Shown here piece after piece: positions 1 to 9,541 of a stretch of 64,000 nt of DNA. The position numbers and the translations under genes are program-made. The notes beneath the pieces are model-generated. The model had not been told where the DNA came from and searched no databases. It saw nothing but the letters and a program-made list of their open reading frames with translations. Position 1 is the stretch's first letter; every line of letters begins with the position of its first letter. Location of the stretch: assembly GCA_028994555.1 (NCBI GenBank), contig JARDVN010000001.1, positions 2,170,001 through 2,234,000 of the forward strand. Reading direction: 5' to 3'. The DNA is from Citrobacter amalonaticus (lineage in GTDB: Bacteria; Pseudomonadota; Gammaproteobacteria; Enterobacterales; Enterobacteriaceae).

Positions 1-3000
1 GCTCCAGATGTCCAGCCCAGCGCATCTGAAGAGGAGATCCCTGATGACATGCGCTGGTCAGATGGTTGCACTGGGTGCGCATGCTTTTCAGTTCGCTGAA
101 AAGCGCCTGCGGAGAGAGCGACACCGCGTTCAGGCAATGCTTGCGCAGCAGTCTCAGGCTGTCAGGTGGGTTCTTACCCCACTGTTTTTCCAGAATATCC
201 AGCGTATCGTTCAGTCCTGCCAGTATCTGTTGGTTGCTTAAAACAGGCTGATGACGCATGGCGGACAGGCCTGCACGCAGGGTCAATAAATGCCCGGCCA
301 TATTGCCGCTGTCGACGCTGGAGATATAGCGTGGACTTAGGGGGGGCCAGCGTACGGGTGTCATACCAGTTGTAGAGATGGCCCCGGTAGTGCTCCATTT
401 TATCCATCGTGTCGAGCGTGAGCGACACGCGCCGGAGCACCTCTCCGCCAGGCAGGTAGCCAAAGTCCCATGCCGTCAGGTTAGCCATAAGTGAAAGACC
501 AATATTGGTAGGAGAAGTTCGGTGTGCCACCGTCGGTTGTGGTATTTCCTGATAATTATCAGGCGGAAGCCAGTTCTCTTTTGCTGTGGCAAATGTTTCA
601 AAAAAAGCCCAGATTTCACGGCTTGTCTGGCGTAACAGCTGTTTTTGTTCCTGATTAGGCGAAAAAACCTTACGCACGGGCTGGCGACTCAGCCAGCTCA
701 TCAGCAGCGGTGCCACACACCATACCAAACCGATCGGTAACGCAATCCCCAGCAGCTGTGGGGCAAATTGTCCGGTCAGTATTGTCAGCGCCACGCCACC
801 GGCAACGTTCAGCCACATCGCCTGATAAAAACGTGCAACAGTGGGTCTGGCCTGACTGCTGTCCTGGCTGTGGCTGACCCACTGGCTGAGGTGACGCCTG
901 CTTATCCCCAGTCGCCATAGCGTCACGGCGATCGCTTTCAGCGAATATCCGGCTTCGTGCGGCAGTATCGCAAAATTAAGGCTGATACCTGACAGACGCT
1001 TTAGCGCGCCCGCCCCCCACCATTAACAGATGCGGCTTCACGCGGCGACGCAGAGGTTTATGCAGAAGGTCGTGGCTGATGCAGAGGATGGCTGGCAACA
1101 GCCATATCAGCAACAGTATGCCCAGCCAGTAAACCGGGTTGGGTACCCAAAGCAGAGCGAAGAACAGCAATATCAGTAAGGAGGGGGGCGACCAGACTGC
1201 GACGTAGATTATCGAGTAATTTCCAGTAAGAAAGCGCGGTCAGCGGATTCCTGACCCGGGTTCCATCGGCTTTTCTGACGCGTGGTTTTAGCCAGTTAAG
1301 CAGTTGCCAGTCACCCCGGATCCAGCGTGAACGTCGTGCAACATCCGACAGATAATTATTAGGGTACTGTTCGTACAGTAACACCTCGCTCAGCAGACCC
1401 GAACGTGCATAGCATCCTTCAAGCAGATCGTGGCTGAGTACCAGATTTTCCGGGCAGATGTTGGTAGTGGCCTGCATAAAAATATCAACATCGTAAATCC
1501 CTTTGCCCACAAACGAGCCTTCCCCAAAGAGATCCTGATAAATATCCGAAGACATCATCGAATAAGGGTTATTGCCCGGTACGCTGCTGCGCAGGGCTGC
1601 GTAACGCCCCTGACCGTTGCGTGGTATCTCCTCCGCAAGACCGGGCTGTAAAATACCGAATCCTTTGACAACCCTCTGGCGTACCGGATCATACTCAGGC
1701 GTATTCAGCGGATGCGCCATCGTCGCGACGAGTTTGTGTGCCGTATCGCGCGGGAGCACCGTATCGCTGTCCAGGGTAATGACGTATTTTATGTGACCCG
1801 GTAAAAGGTGGGCAGGCATCTCTGCAACGCTGACGAATTGCGTTCCGGGATGGCGCAACCAGCTGTTCAGTAACGCCAGTTTTCCCCGCTTGCGTTCATA
1901 GCCCATCCACGCTCCTTCCGAGGGGTTCCATTCAGGCTGGCGATGTAACAGATAAAAACGTGGTCGGCCGGAGGGGTAGCGGCGATTAAGCGCCTGCGTA
2001 TCGGCGATAGCCTGTCTGAGCAGCGCGTGACTTTCCGGCGAGGGTTCATTTTCAGAATCAGCAAAATCAGTGAGCAGCGCGAACCTGAGATTTTCGTTTT
2101 CATTCCCCAACCAGCAGACTTCAAGACTGGTGAGGAGCTGGCTGAAACTTTCGTGGCTGGTCAACATGCAGGGAATGACTAACATGGTGGCACTGTCAGC
2201 GGGAATACCGGCTGAAAAATCCATCCCCGGTAAGGGTCGAGGAACGCGAAAACGGGTGGTTGCATCACTGAGCAAATCGCTCATTAACTGAGTTAATGCG
2301 ATAATCAGAGGTAATATCACCGCGATCAATAGCCAGTCTGCGCCCTGCATGGCGGTTTCGTGCAATATTGCTGCGGTCGCTGCGGTTGTCAGCAACGCCA
2401 GGCTTCCAAGCCATGACAGCAGGGTTATTCTGTTGAAACTGTGCCGCAAGCGTATGAGCCTTGAGGCGTCTGCCAGGAGATGAATATCCAGCGCCTGTCG
2501 ACCTTCGCCCGCAAGATAATAACCAACATGATGTTCCGGTGTATCGGGCGCTTTTTCCTCTGAAAGCGCCAGCACCTTCTCAGCAACCTCAGGCTCGCTG
2601 AGACCGCTGTCCCTGGCCAGAACCTCAACTACGTGCCGGTAATGATCCCGGGTATTGAAGTGCATCCGGGGATAGATGCCGGCAGGATCATTGCGTAATG
2701 CCTGTTCGACAACGCTTATCGTTTCGGCGAAATCAGCCCAGTCCGTTTCACTCAATAAACGCAGGCCCGCGATGCTGTTACTGACGGACAGCTGGCTGGC
2801 GGCAAGCTGCTGATTGAAACTATGTATGAGAACGTCAGTGGTGATCCCCTGTTCCCGAAGGCACTGATCAACCCAGGTCAGAGGTAACGACAGCGCGTTG
2901 CCATGCCCCTGCAGGCGCCGCACCAGCTCTGCGACAAACGCACTGGTTAACGGAGGTCGGGAGCGCGCCATATCGGCAACCACCATGATTAAATCACCAG

Positions 3001-3668
3001 GCGCACTCTCTGCGCATTCGACAATCCTTGTTATCCACGTATCAGCAAGGTTTCTGTCCTGCTGCGCTTTTATCACTTCCATACTGATACGACGAAGATT
3101 TTCAATCAGCGCAAGGCGCAGCATTCCCGGTAACGCCCAGACTTCACCCAGCGTCAGCGGCGTCACCTGTTGATAGGCAGTGAGATAGCTGGTCAGGCTG
3201 GCGGCATCCCAGCGGCCATCGCCGTGAGCAATGGCCTCTGATGCAATATGATAAATTCGTGGGCAATTCAACGGCGATACAAGCGACGGAAGACCTTTGC
3301 CAAAGCTTTTCGGCAGATGCTGGCGGACAGTGCGGATTTGTTCCTCAATCAGATAATAATTGTCCAGCAGCCATTCACCGGCGGGCATGATACTGGTCTT
3401 TTTTACCCGCGTTAAGCTCATAGCAGTTTTGGGTAATGACGGCCTCATTGTCGCCAAGCCGTTTCAGAAGATAATAAGGATGCCTATCCGGTGATACTTT
3501 ATGAGTCCGCGCCAGCTTCTGGCCGTAGCGTTCCATCTGGACGGTCGAAAAGAGTTCTGACCGCGGCGAGCTTTCACCGGCAGGATCGTTCGCCGAAAAC
3601 GTTATGTTTTCGGCAGCATTCATCAGAATACGGGAGCGGTTAAACCACGCTCTGGGGATCATTTTCAT
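1..3668 (-). pseudogene. cyclic beta-1,2-glucan synthase family protein (NdvB/ChvB-like), 5' part, frameshifted and cut by the window edge
   Basis: Large inner-membrane glycosyltransferase of the NdvB/ChvB type, a family that makes periplasmic cyclic beta-1,2-glucan. Reading leftward from the ATG at 3668, the product has an N-terminal helical region, a GT84-like transferase core with acidic motifs (ITLDSDTVLPRD; SRWIRGDWQLLNW near 1330), hydrophobic segments (near 2300-2400 and 1000-1200), and then the start of the glucan-processing region (YRGHLYNWYDTRTLAP near 370). The C-terminal phosphorylase-like domain lies beyond position 1. The frame breaks four times, each in a homopolymer with one base too many: T6 at 3399-3404, G6 at 1183-1188, C6 at 1013-1018 and G7 at 340-346. 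Removing one base at each gives one continuous family-typical protein. Family assignment is by recognition of motifs; the exact product is inferred. Confidence 0.8.
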
Positions 3669-3823
3669 AGCATTGCTCTGATGCGACGTTAGCGCGCAGG
3701 AGCAGTTGCGAAATCAGTTCAGAAACGTTCTCTCAGGATGGGCGTCAGGCATCAGGGATTTAACAGCTGCCGGAATCTAACATAAGTATAGGACATGAGC
3801 TCTGTTCTGCGGTTTTGGTCGAG

Positions 3824-3988
3824 CTAGCGTCGGGAGATAAACAGAGCCTTACATCCGGGGCAAAGCATGGTCTGGTTGAGCCGGATTTTTGACAACGGTT
3901 GTACTGATTTTAAGCCACAAACAGGACAGGCAGCAGTGGCAGTAGACGCACTGCTGAAGAATTTCATTGCGTAATTGATAACAGACAT
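3824..3988 (-). CDS. small zinc-ribbon protein of the cold-shock-associated YmcF/YnfQ type
   Basis: 54-residue protein with two CxxC knuckles, CPVCG at residues 21-25 and CPGC at 43-46, flanking a basic stretch (SKIRLNQTML), so it should fold as a zinc beta-ribbon. A GAAAGG ribosome site precedes the ATG at 3988. It lies 81 bases downstream of the cspH-like gene on the same strand. In E. coli, similar miniproteins (YmcF, YnfQ) also sit just downstream of cold-shock genes, which suggests co-transcription and cold-regulated expression. The molecular role is not established. The match to YmcF/YnfQ is from memory of gene order and motif, not from alignment. Confidence 0.6.
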   Translation of the reverse strand: MSVINYAMKFFSSASTATAACPVCGLKSVQPLSKIRLNQTMLCPGCKALFISRR

Positions 3989-4049
3989 AACCATTAACCT
4001 TTCAATGAATGAGCTTCACCGTACCACATGTGGTTAAGTTTTAATCTAT

Positions 4050-4283
4050 CTATTTTGACACACTGAAAATCAGGAAAGATAAATGTTCGCAGCCACAGGC
4101 CCCCCTGAGACCGTTTATCCGGCAAAACTCTATGCGGCTTCCAGGGATGAGTAATTCTGATTCGCGAGAGTTAACGGCTGAAATGTGAAGCAGAACGTCT
4201 TTTCGTCCATCAGATGGGATGATGAGGCCTTTACCACTAAGAATATCAAAGCTTTTGACAATTCCTGTCATTTTATGGGACAA
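4050..4283 (-). CDS. cspH: CspH-like cold-shock domain protein with frameshifted C-terminus
   Basis: OB-fold cold-shock protein, probably nucleic-acid binding. The start [13 protein letters not shown] and the segment [19 protein letters not shown] follow CspH/CspF. The usual aromatic RNP residues are partly replaced (GLI in place of GFGFI), as is typical of the CspF/CspH branch. The open frame is 77 residues and ends in an atypical cysteine-containing tail. Removing one base from the C6 run at 4100-4105 gives [14 protein letters not shown] and a stop at 4070, the normal 70-residue length. The present tail is therefore a frameshift product. The gene is divergent from the CspB-type gene at 4562. 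Confidence 0.75.
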   Translation of the reverse strand: MSHKMTGIVKSFDILSGKGLIIPSDGRKDVLLHISAVNSRESELLIPGSRIEFCRINGLRGACGCEHLSFLIFSVSK

Positions 4284-4561
4284 GTCAATTCCTTATTGAA
4301 AACACGTAAAGACTATACATTGAAAATGGCATTCAGCCACTTTTATTTTCCCTACAGGACCTCTGGACGGCTAAAAGATAATTTGCTTATATCGATTCCC
4401 TGTGCCTTAATGAATCCCATCAGTTCGATGTACTAATGAAAGTTAGAAATTTTCCGGGCAGTTCTCATTACCAGGCGCTATCGTTGATATCCCCTCTTTT
4501 GAGTCCATATATTTAATCCTATACGTTTACTATCAATACAATCATGTATAACGGAGTCAGT

Positions 4562-4780
4562 ATGACCTCTAGAATTATGGGCCTGGTTAAATGGTTTAAC
4601 GAAGACAAAGGTTTTGGCTTCATCTCTCCTCTTGATGGCAGCAAAGATATCTTTGTCCATTTGTCTGCACTTGATGGCGACAACTTTAAAACTTTATTTG
4701 AAGGTCAGAAAGTTGAATTCGCCATTCACCGCGGAGACAAGGGTCCTGCTGCTGCAAACGTAACACTTTGCGATAAATAA
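4562..4780 (+). CDS. CspA/CspB-family cold-shock protein
   Basis: 72-residue cold-shock domain protein that should bind single-stranded RNA or DNA as a chaperone. It has the intact RNP1 motif KGFGFI and RNP2 motif DIFVHLSAL and ends [13 protein letters not shown]. The ATG at 4562 follows a GGAG ribosome site; an upstream in-frame ATG at 4544 lacks one. It resembles CspB/CspG/CspI rather than CspA itself, so no exact symbol is given. No canonical cold box was recognised in the upstream region. Confidence 0.85.
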   Translation: MTSRIMGLVKWFNEDKGFGFISPLDGSKDIFVHLSALDGDNFKTLFEGQKVEFAIHRGDKGPAAANVTLCDK

Positions 4781-5048
4781 ATCATTGTGGGTCTGCGATA
4801 ACTATAAAGGATTATTCCTGAGTAGACAGATCCATAACTTAAATCAGATGAAAGTCGTTTATTCATAATATCTGATCAGCATATTTTTCAAAATTATGAG
4901 TATGCTAACCGATGTGATGAAGTGCAGTACTACTGCATAAAAAGTCTAAAAGCACAAACTAACCACATGTTAAATAAGAAGTGCGTAATGGCTTTGACCT
5001 TAATGGCATCTGCCAGTTAATATCCACGAGAGAACAGGGTAATAGAAT

Positions 5049-5276
5049 ATGATTAAAGTCCTTGTTTTCTTTAATGCTGAATCCTGTAAAGTCATGACCG
5101 TTCTGGAAGGTATATCCTCTATCAGGCAGGAATATCCAAACGGTGAAGAAACACATCTTCGGATTATGTCTGCAGGTTTTCCTTCCTTAACTGGCGATCA
5201 TGGTATTGTTTACGTGGCTACTGACAGGGAGTTAACGTCACAGGAGATACTTGATGCGGCCAGGAAATATTTATAG
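5049..5276 (+). CDS. uncharacterised 75-residue protein
   Basis: Small soluble protein without signal peptide or membrane segment; I do not recognise the family. The sequence is evenly mixed and shaped like a small alpha/beta domain (MIKVLVFFNAES at the start, ELTSQEILDAARKYL helix at the end). A CAGGGT ribosome-site-like sequence lies upstream. It stands alone between the cold-shock gene and a strong intrinsic terminator at 5365-5390, which supports expression as a single gene. No function is proposed. Confidence 0.55.
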   Translation: MIKVLVFFNAESCKVMTVLEGISSIRQEYPNGEETHLRIMSAGFPSLTGDHGIVYVATDRELTSQEILDAARKYL

Positions 5277-5364
5277 CATTTTTGTCATGCTCTCTGCTCC
5301 ACGTTTAATTGCATGCTTACCCTATTTATCAGAATCGAACAAAAATGAGTTGAAAACATTTATG

Positions 5365-5390
5365 GCCTGCTAACAGCAGGCTTTTTTTTT
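5365..5390 (+). terminator. intrinsic terminator
   Basis: Perfect 6-bp stem (gcctgc, 5-base loop, gcaggc) followed by nine T residues. It lies 88 bases after the 75-residue gene and probably ends its transcript. Confidence 0.85.
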
Positions 5391-5547
5391 ACATTACACT
5401 TTTTTTAGAAACACCTCTATAAAGAGAGAGTAATTCGCTACCTTCTGACAAAATGCAGGTGTCTCTCCCCTGCGTGCTATCTTGCCATTTGTGAAAAACC
5501 TTGCTAAGTGGCGGCGCTGTCTCTCCTCATTTTAAATCTCATCAGGT

Positions 5548-5989
5548 GTGACTGAAGCAATAAGTTATGAGGATATAAAAAAGGCTCTCCGGATGACTCC
5601 TGGCATCATAGTTTTAAGTACCTTACGTTCTCAGACTCGTGAAATGTCATTAGATGTACTGGAAGATGTTCTGGAAAAGTTTAAAATTATTCTTATAGAA
5701 CGACGAGAAGAAGAGACATTACGTCTTGCAAATGAAAGTCAGCGCCGCGATAAACTGGAAACACTTCGTCAGATGATGCTTGATGAGGGTATCGACCCCT
5801 CCGAACTTTTAGCTGCTATTGGCTCTCCGGGTAAGGCTAAAAGGACGCGCTCCCCCCCGCCCCGCGAAGTATCGATATACTAACGAAACTGGAGAGTCAA
5901 AAACATGGTCAGGTCAGGGGCGAATGCCGAAGCGGATCTCAAATCTGATTGCTGAAGGTGGGGAATTAAAAGATTTTGAAATCAGCTAA
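5548..5989 (+). pseudogene. H-NS/StpA-family nucleoid protein (H-NS paralogue), frameshifted
   Basis: Xenogeneic-silencer family. The N-terminal coiled-coil oligomerisation region (RSQTREMSLDVLEDVLEKF) and the linker motif DEGIDPSELL match H-NS. The C-terminal DNA-binding domain, with the core TWSGQGRMPK (the QGR AT-hook-like motif), is only reached if one base is removed from the C7 run at 5852-5858. The corrected product is 146 residues from the GTG at 5548, or 131 from the ATG at 5593; H-NS is 137, so the start is uncertain. As read, the 111-residue frame keeps dimerisation but loses DNA binding, and such a product could act as a dominant-negative. It differs clearly from housekeeping H-NS and lies in an accessory patch. 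Confidence 0.8.
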
Positions 5990-5990
5990 A

Positions 5991-6021
5991 AAAGAGCCGG
6001 GTAAAACCCGGCTCTTTTTTT
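5991..6021 (+). terminator. intrinsic terminator of the H-NS paralogue
   Basis: AGAGCCGGGT stem, AAAA loop, then ACCCGGCTCT complement running into T6, two bases after the corrected stop codon at 5989. Its position supports the restored H-NS reading frame. Confidence 0.9.
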
Positions 6022-6040
6022 GTAAATGCCGCAAGTTGCC

Positions 6041-6166
6041 TTAGAGAATAGTCGAGAAACATTTAGTTCCGTCGATGTAGCCGAGGCGCTGTTTAAAATC
6101 ACAGTGCTGCTTAAGGGAGAAACCGGTTATCTTGCAGATCGCTACAGCGAGTGAAAAGAGAGCCAT
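6041..6166 (-). CDS. possible 41-residue small protein
   Basis: Short open frame MALFSLAVAICKIT... ending CFSTIL, with a hydrophobic N-terminal third and two further cysteines in the distal part. No good ribosome site is visible, and I do not recognise a family. It is listed because the 6022-6413 interval has no other gene and the composition looks protein-like. Confidence 0.25.
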   Translation of the reverse strand: MALFSLAVAICKITGFSLKQHCDFKQRLGYIDGTKCFSTIL

Positions 6167-6355
6167 CAGGAGCTTTCATTCCGAGTCAATCAGGACAAAA
6201 AATAACGTATGTTCTTCGTGAATCCATACTGCATGAGCTTAACAACGTCTGCCATTGGCACTAAGCGGACATCTTTTAGTTCTGCCCTGCAGAAGTCCGT
6301 TTACGTGTTAATCTAAAATCCCAAGTAATTTCAGATAGATATCATCTCTGTGAAT

Positions 6356-6389
6356 CCCCCCGCCTTCCTGACTGGAACGCGGGGTTTTT
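6356..6389 (+). terminator. terminator-like hairpin
   Basis: CCCCGC (6358-6363) pairs with GCGGGG (6379-6384), followed by T5. It lies 24 bases before the GTPase start, so it probably ends an upstream transcript or attenuates the downstream gene. The rest of 6022-6413 shows nothing recognisable apart from the small open frame at 6041-6166. Confidence 0.6.
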
Positions 6390-6413
6390 AATTTTTCACG
6401 CTGAGACTACTGT

Positions 6414-7289
6414 ATGAATAAACCTGATGGCCTTCAGGCCTTTGAACAACCGCTTGCGTCGCTTCCGTACACGCTTCGCCAGCTTATTCTTGAACGTATC
6501 CAGAACCTGACTCACTACGAGCCGGTGATTGGCATCATGGGCAAAAGTGGTGCTGGTAAATCCTCTCTCTGCAACGAACTTTTCCGGGGCGAGGTGTCCC
6601 CGGTGAGTGACGTGAACGCCTGTACTCGCGACGTACTGCGCTTCCGGCTGCGCAGCGGTTGTCACAGTCTGGTGATTGTCGATTTACCGGGTGTAGGTGA
6701 AAGCGGGCGACGGGATCATGAATACCGGGCCCTGTACCGTCGAATCCTGCCGGAGCTGGATCTGGTGCTGTGGCTCATTAAGGCCGATGATAGGGCACTG
6801 ACCGTGGACGAGCAGTTCTGGCACGGCGTAATGCAACCTTACAGGCAAAAGGTACAGTTTGTGATTAACCAGTCCGACAAAATCGAACCCTGTCATGAAT
6901 GGGATACCCTCACCAGCAAACCTTCACCGCACCAACTGGGAAATCTTAAAGCAAAGCAGGCTGCGATTATGGCGATGTTTAAACCGTATCATCCGGTCTG
7001 TGTGGTGTCAGCCAGCACTGGCTGGGGTATTGAGGAGATGGTGGCAACCATGATGCGCTGTCTGCCTGACCGCGCCACCAGCCCGGTAGCGACACAACTG
7101 CACGGGAGACTCTGCACAGAGCCGGTAAAGTCGCAGGCCCGTAACAATTTCGGTGAAGCTGTGGGCCGGGTTTTCGATACCGCAGAATCATCTTCGTTCA
7201 TGCCTGCATCGCTGAAAACGGTGATTCGTAGCGTGCGTGATGCGGTGGTGTCGGTCGCACGGGCCGTCTGGGACTGGATATTCTTCTGA
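6414..7289 (+). CDS. YfjP/YeeP-type GTPase of CP4-like islands
   Basis: 291-residue Era-like GTPase. G1 is GKSGAGKSS (residues about 43-51), G3 is DLPG within VIVDLPGVGES, and G4 is NQSD. There is an N-terminal helical segment and a C-terminal hydrophobic tail (VARAVWDWIFF) that may touch the membrane. Homologues such as YfjP and YeeP belong to CP4-type cryptic-prophage islands, where a YfjR-like regulator often follows, as it does here. The molecular function is not known. The gene reads through intact. Confidence 0.75.
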   Translation: MNKPDGLQAFEQPLASLPYTLRQLILERIQNLTHYEPVIGIMGKSGAGKSSLCNELFRGEVSPVSDVNACTRDVLRFRLRSGCHSLVIVDLPGVGESGRRDHEYRALYRRILPELDLVLWLIKADDRALTVDEQFWHGVMQPYRQKVQFVINQSDKIEPCHEWDTLTSKPSPHQLGNLKAKQAAIMAMFKPYHPVCVVSASTGWGIEEMVATMMRCLPDRATSPVATQLHGRLCTEPVKSQARNNFGEAVGRVFDTAESSSFMPASLKTVIRSVRDAVVSVARAVWDWIFF

Positions 7290-7461
7290 TATTGCAATTT
7301 TCTCTGCGAATGATGAACTGGTTGTTAATGATTTGTTGATTGTGGACATGTCCTTTCCACTGCGTTTTATCATCAATTAAATCAGACGAAGCATCATTAT
7401 CTGTCAGACGAGCGCCCACAAGCCCGTGCTGCTCATAAAAAATAGTTCCGATGTTGTCCAT
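7198..7461 (-). CDS. doubtful short ORF antisense to the GTPase 3' end
   Basis: 87-residue frame starting MDNIGTIFYEQHGLVG with a plausible AAGGAAGGGG ribosome site upstream. Only the first ~55 codons lie outside the GTPase gene, and the rest is antisense shadow. It may be a remnant of an island gene. Otherwise the 7290-7532 interval holds no recognised gene. Confidence 0.2.
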   Translation of the reverse strand: MDNIGTIFYEQHGLVGARLTDNDASSDLIDDKTQWKGHVHNQQIINNQFIIRRENCNIRRISSPRRPVRPTPPHHARYESPFSAMQA

Positions 7462-7532
7462 ACCCTGTCCACCCCTTCCTTTAAAGTAATCATTATTAAT
7501 TCAGAGAGTTAACATCTCAGGAGAAATCTTTC

Positions 7533-8250
7533 ATGACGCTTCAGGAACGGCGACATGACCGGCTTGCCGTCAGGTTGTCGTTGATTATCAGCCGCCTGGT
7601 GTCCGGTGAAACTCTGTTTATTCGCAAACTGGCAACTGAATTCGGGGTGTCAGAGCGCACGCTGCGTCGTGACTTTCGGGAACGTCTGATGTATCTCGAC
7701 CTGGATTACTACCAGGGGCAGTGCAGTCTGCGCTCGGATATTCACAGTACGCGGCAGGAAATAGATATTCTGACCTTTGCTCACCGCACAGGGCTGGCCG
7801 GGGTTTTCCCGGGCTTTGACCGGCGACTGGTCAGCAGCCTGCTGGACTGTGATGAGCGACCTTGTCTGGTATGGCATCAGGACAGACCTCATCCCCCCGG
7901 CAGGAAAGCTCTGCTTCTACAGGCTGGTCAGAGCTATTTCGGGATGTCAGCGCATCACCATTCTGACTGAAGGGGAGCGTCATGAGGCCGTTGCACCTTA
8001 CCGGCTAATCGCCCTGGATGGTTACTGGTATCTGGTCGCTGAACATAACAGGCAACTACGTGTCTTCCGGCTGGATGAGATTCATCTGGTAAGGCCATCC
8101 CGGGAAACATTTATTCGCAGTGAGCTTCTCCATCAGCTGTCGGAGGACAAACATTTTATCTTAGCCTTACCTCATTTCCGTTTTATTCAACAGTCGCTGA
8201 ATTCATTTTCTCCATCAGAAAGTCGAGGGCAATCCGGACAAACTGATTAG
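7533..8250 (+). pseudogene. YfjR-like transcriptional regulator (HTH + WYL domain), frameshifted
   Basis: DeoR-like winged HTH at residues ~20-50 ([19 protein letters not shown]) followed by a WYL ligand-sensing domain (PYRLIALDGYWYLVAE, then RLDEIHLV). The two halves are in different frames; removing one base from the C6 run at 7893-7898 fuses them into a 238-residue protein. WYL regulators of this kind sit beside the YfjP-type GTPase in CP4-like islands. The start at 7533 follows AGGAGAAATC. Function as a regulator of the island is inferred from family and context. Confidence 0.75.
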
Positions 8251-8285
8251 AGATGGTCTCCATAATTAAATGTAAGGTTAATGCA

Positions 8286-8558
8286 ATGAAAAAATTGAAC
8301 TTATTGTCTTTACTACCAGTCATGTTGTTCCCCTTACTTATCGCAGGTAATGCTCATGCAGCACGTCCTTATAGCGGGTTCCTGCCTGCGGCAGTGAATA
8401 ATAAGAGTGGGAATATATTCTGGTGTGATGCCCACCGACAGGTCAGAAAACTGTGTACAGCGACGGAAGTGGATTCAATGGGATGGTTTATTGTTGTTCG
8501 CTCGAAACCTTCCAGAGATTGTCCGGGTGGCATATGGGGGGTGGATCACTCCCAGTAA
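8286..8558 (+). CDS. small exported protein, 3' end abutting IS1
   Basis: 90-residue protein with a clear Sec signal peptide (KK, hydrophobic core LLSLLPVMLFPLLIAG, cleavage at NAHA|A) and three cysteines (CDA, LCT, DCPG) in the mature part, compatible with periplasmic disulphides. I do not recognise the family. The ATG at 8286 is preferred over 8253 because the signal peptide begins there and AAGG precedes it. A G6 run at 8536-8541 may be one base too long: removing one G changes the end to GGIWGWITPSKDGG, running into IS1 at 8567. The true C-terminus may thus be truncated by the insertion. Confidence 0.6.
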   Translation: MKKLNLLSLLPVMLFPLLIAGNAHAARPYSGFLPAAVNNKSGNIFWCDAHRQVRKLCTATEVDSMGWFIVVRSKPSRDCPGGIWGVDHSQ

Positions 8559-8581
8559 AGACGGTGGGTAATGACTCCAAC

Positions 8582-9085
8582 TTATTGATAGTGTTTTATG
8601 TTCAGATAATGCCCGATGACTTTGTCATGCAGCTCCACCGATTTTGAGAACGACAGCGACTTCCGTCCCAGCCGTGCCAGGTGCTGCCTCAGATTCAGGT
8701 TATGCCGCTCAATTCGCTGCGTATATCGCTTGCTGATTACGTGCAGCTTTCCCTTCAGGCGGGATTCATACAGCGGCCAGCCATCCGTCATCCATATCAC
8801 CACGTCAAAGGGTGACAGCAGGCTCATAAGACGCCCCAGCGTCGCCATAGTGCGTTCACCGAATACGTGCGCAACAACCGTCTTCCGGAGCCTGTCATAC
8901 GCGTAAAACAGCCAGCGCTGGCGCGATTTAGCCCCGACATAGCCCCACTGTTCGTCCATTTCCGCGCAGACGATGACGTCACTGCCCGGCTGTATGCGCG
9001 AGGTTACCGACTGCGGCCTGAGTTTTTTAAGTGACGTAAAATCGTGTTGAGGCCAACGCCCATAATGCGGGCAGTTGCCCGGCAT
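8582..9085 (-). CDS. insB: IS1 InsB (transposase catalytic part)
   Basis: 167-residue InsB frame. The catalytic portion of the IS1 transposase ([12 protein letters not shown], then [13 protein letters not shown], ending [12 protein letters not shown]) is normally made as an InsAB' fusion by -1 frameshifting on the A6C motif at the end of insA. Here that motif is standard (A6), so InsA and InsB are in separate frames as in canonical IS1. Confidence 0.9.
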
Positions 9086-9279
9086 CCAACGCCATTCATG
9101 GCCATATCAATGATTTTCTGGTGCGTACCGGGTTGAGAAGCGGTGTAAGTGAACTGCAGTTGCCATGTTTTACGGCAGTGAGAGCAGAGATAGCGCTGAT
9201 GTCCGGCGGTGCTTTTGCCGTTACGCACCACCCCGTCAGTAGCTGAACAGGAGGGACAGCTGATAGAAACAGAAGCCAC
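9004..9279 (-). CDS. insA: IS1 InsA (DNA-binding regulator)
   Basis: 91-residue InsA with the N-terminal zinc finger (CPSC at residues 8-11, CSHC at 32-35) and a helix-turn-helix ([17 protein letters not shown]). It binds the IS1 ends and represses transposition. It ends HLKNSGRSR after the A6 slippery sequence, the canonical form. Confidence 0.9.
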
Positions 9280-9334
9280 TGGAGCACCTCAAAAACACCA
9301 TCATACACTAAATCAGTAAGTTGGCAGCATCACC

Positions 9335-9518
9335 TCCAACGCCTTATGTGATCAATATTGGCGCTATGCGTGTTAATGGAAAATCCGTTGATTCGCCGGG
9401 TTATATCGCGCCTTTTTCAAGCCATACCATTCGCCATACTCAGTCTCAAGGACACATTGAGCTTCAGGCCATTAACGATTATGGCGGGCTAACCGCAGTT
9501 GCCACGCTTGATCTTTAA
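9335..9518 (+). pseudogene. fimbrial periplasmic chaperone, C-terminal fragment
   Basis: Only the last ~60 codons of a PapD-like chaperone remain (TPYVINIGAMRVNGK..., IAPFSSHTIR, ATLDL end), corresponding to the second immunoglobulin-like domain. IS1 copy 1 cuts it at 9334. The subunit-binding first domain, signal peptide and start are absent, so no working chaperone can come from this locus. The usher follows 23 bases downstream. Confidence 0.85.
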
Positions 9519-9541
9519 GCAACAGAATAATATGGACATGG

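Larger units (their letters stand above)
8567..9334 (-). mobile_element. IS1 copy 1 (768 bp, complete, no target duplication)
   Basis: Exactly 768 bp from GGTAATGACTCCAACTTATT to CTTGGCAGCATCACC-type ends, with insA and insB reading leftward. The left flank ends AAGACGGTG and the right flank starts TCCAACGCC, so no 8-9 bp direct repeat flanks it. The left neighbour is a small exported-protein gene and the right neighbour is the tail of a fimbrial chaperone gene. This implies an IS1-mediated adjacent deletion or recombination rather than simple insertion. Confidence 0.95.
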
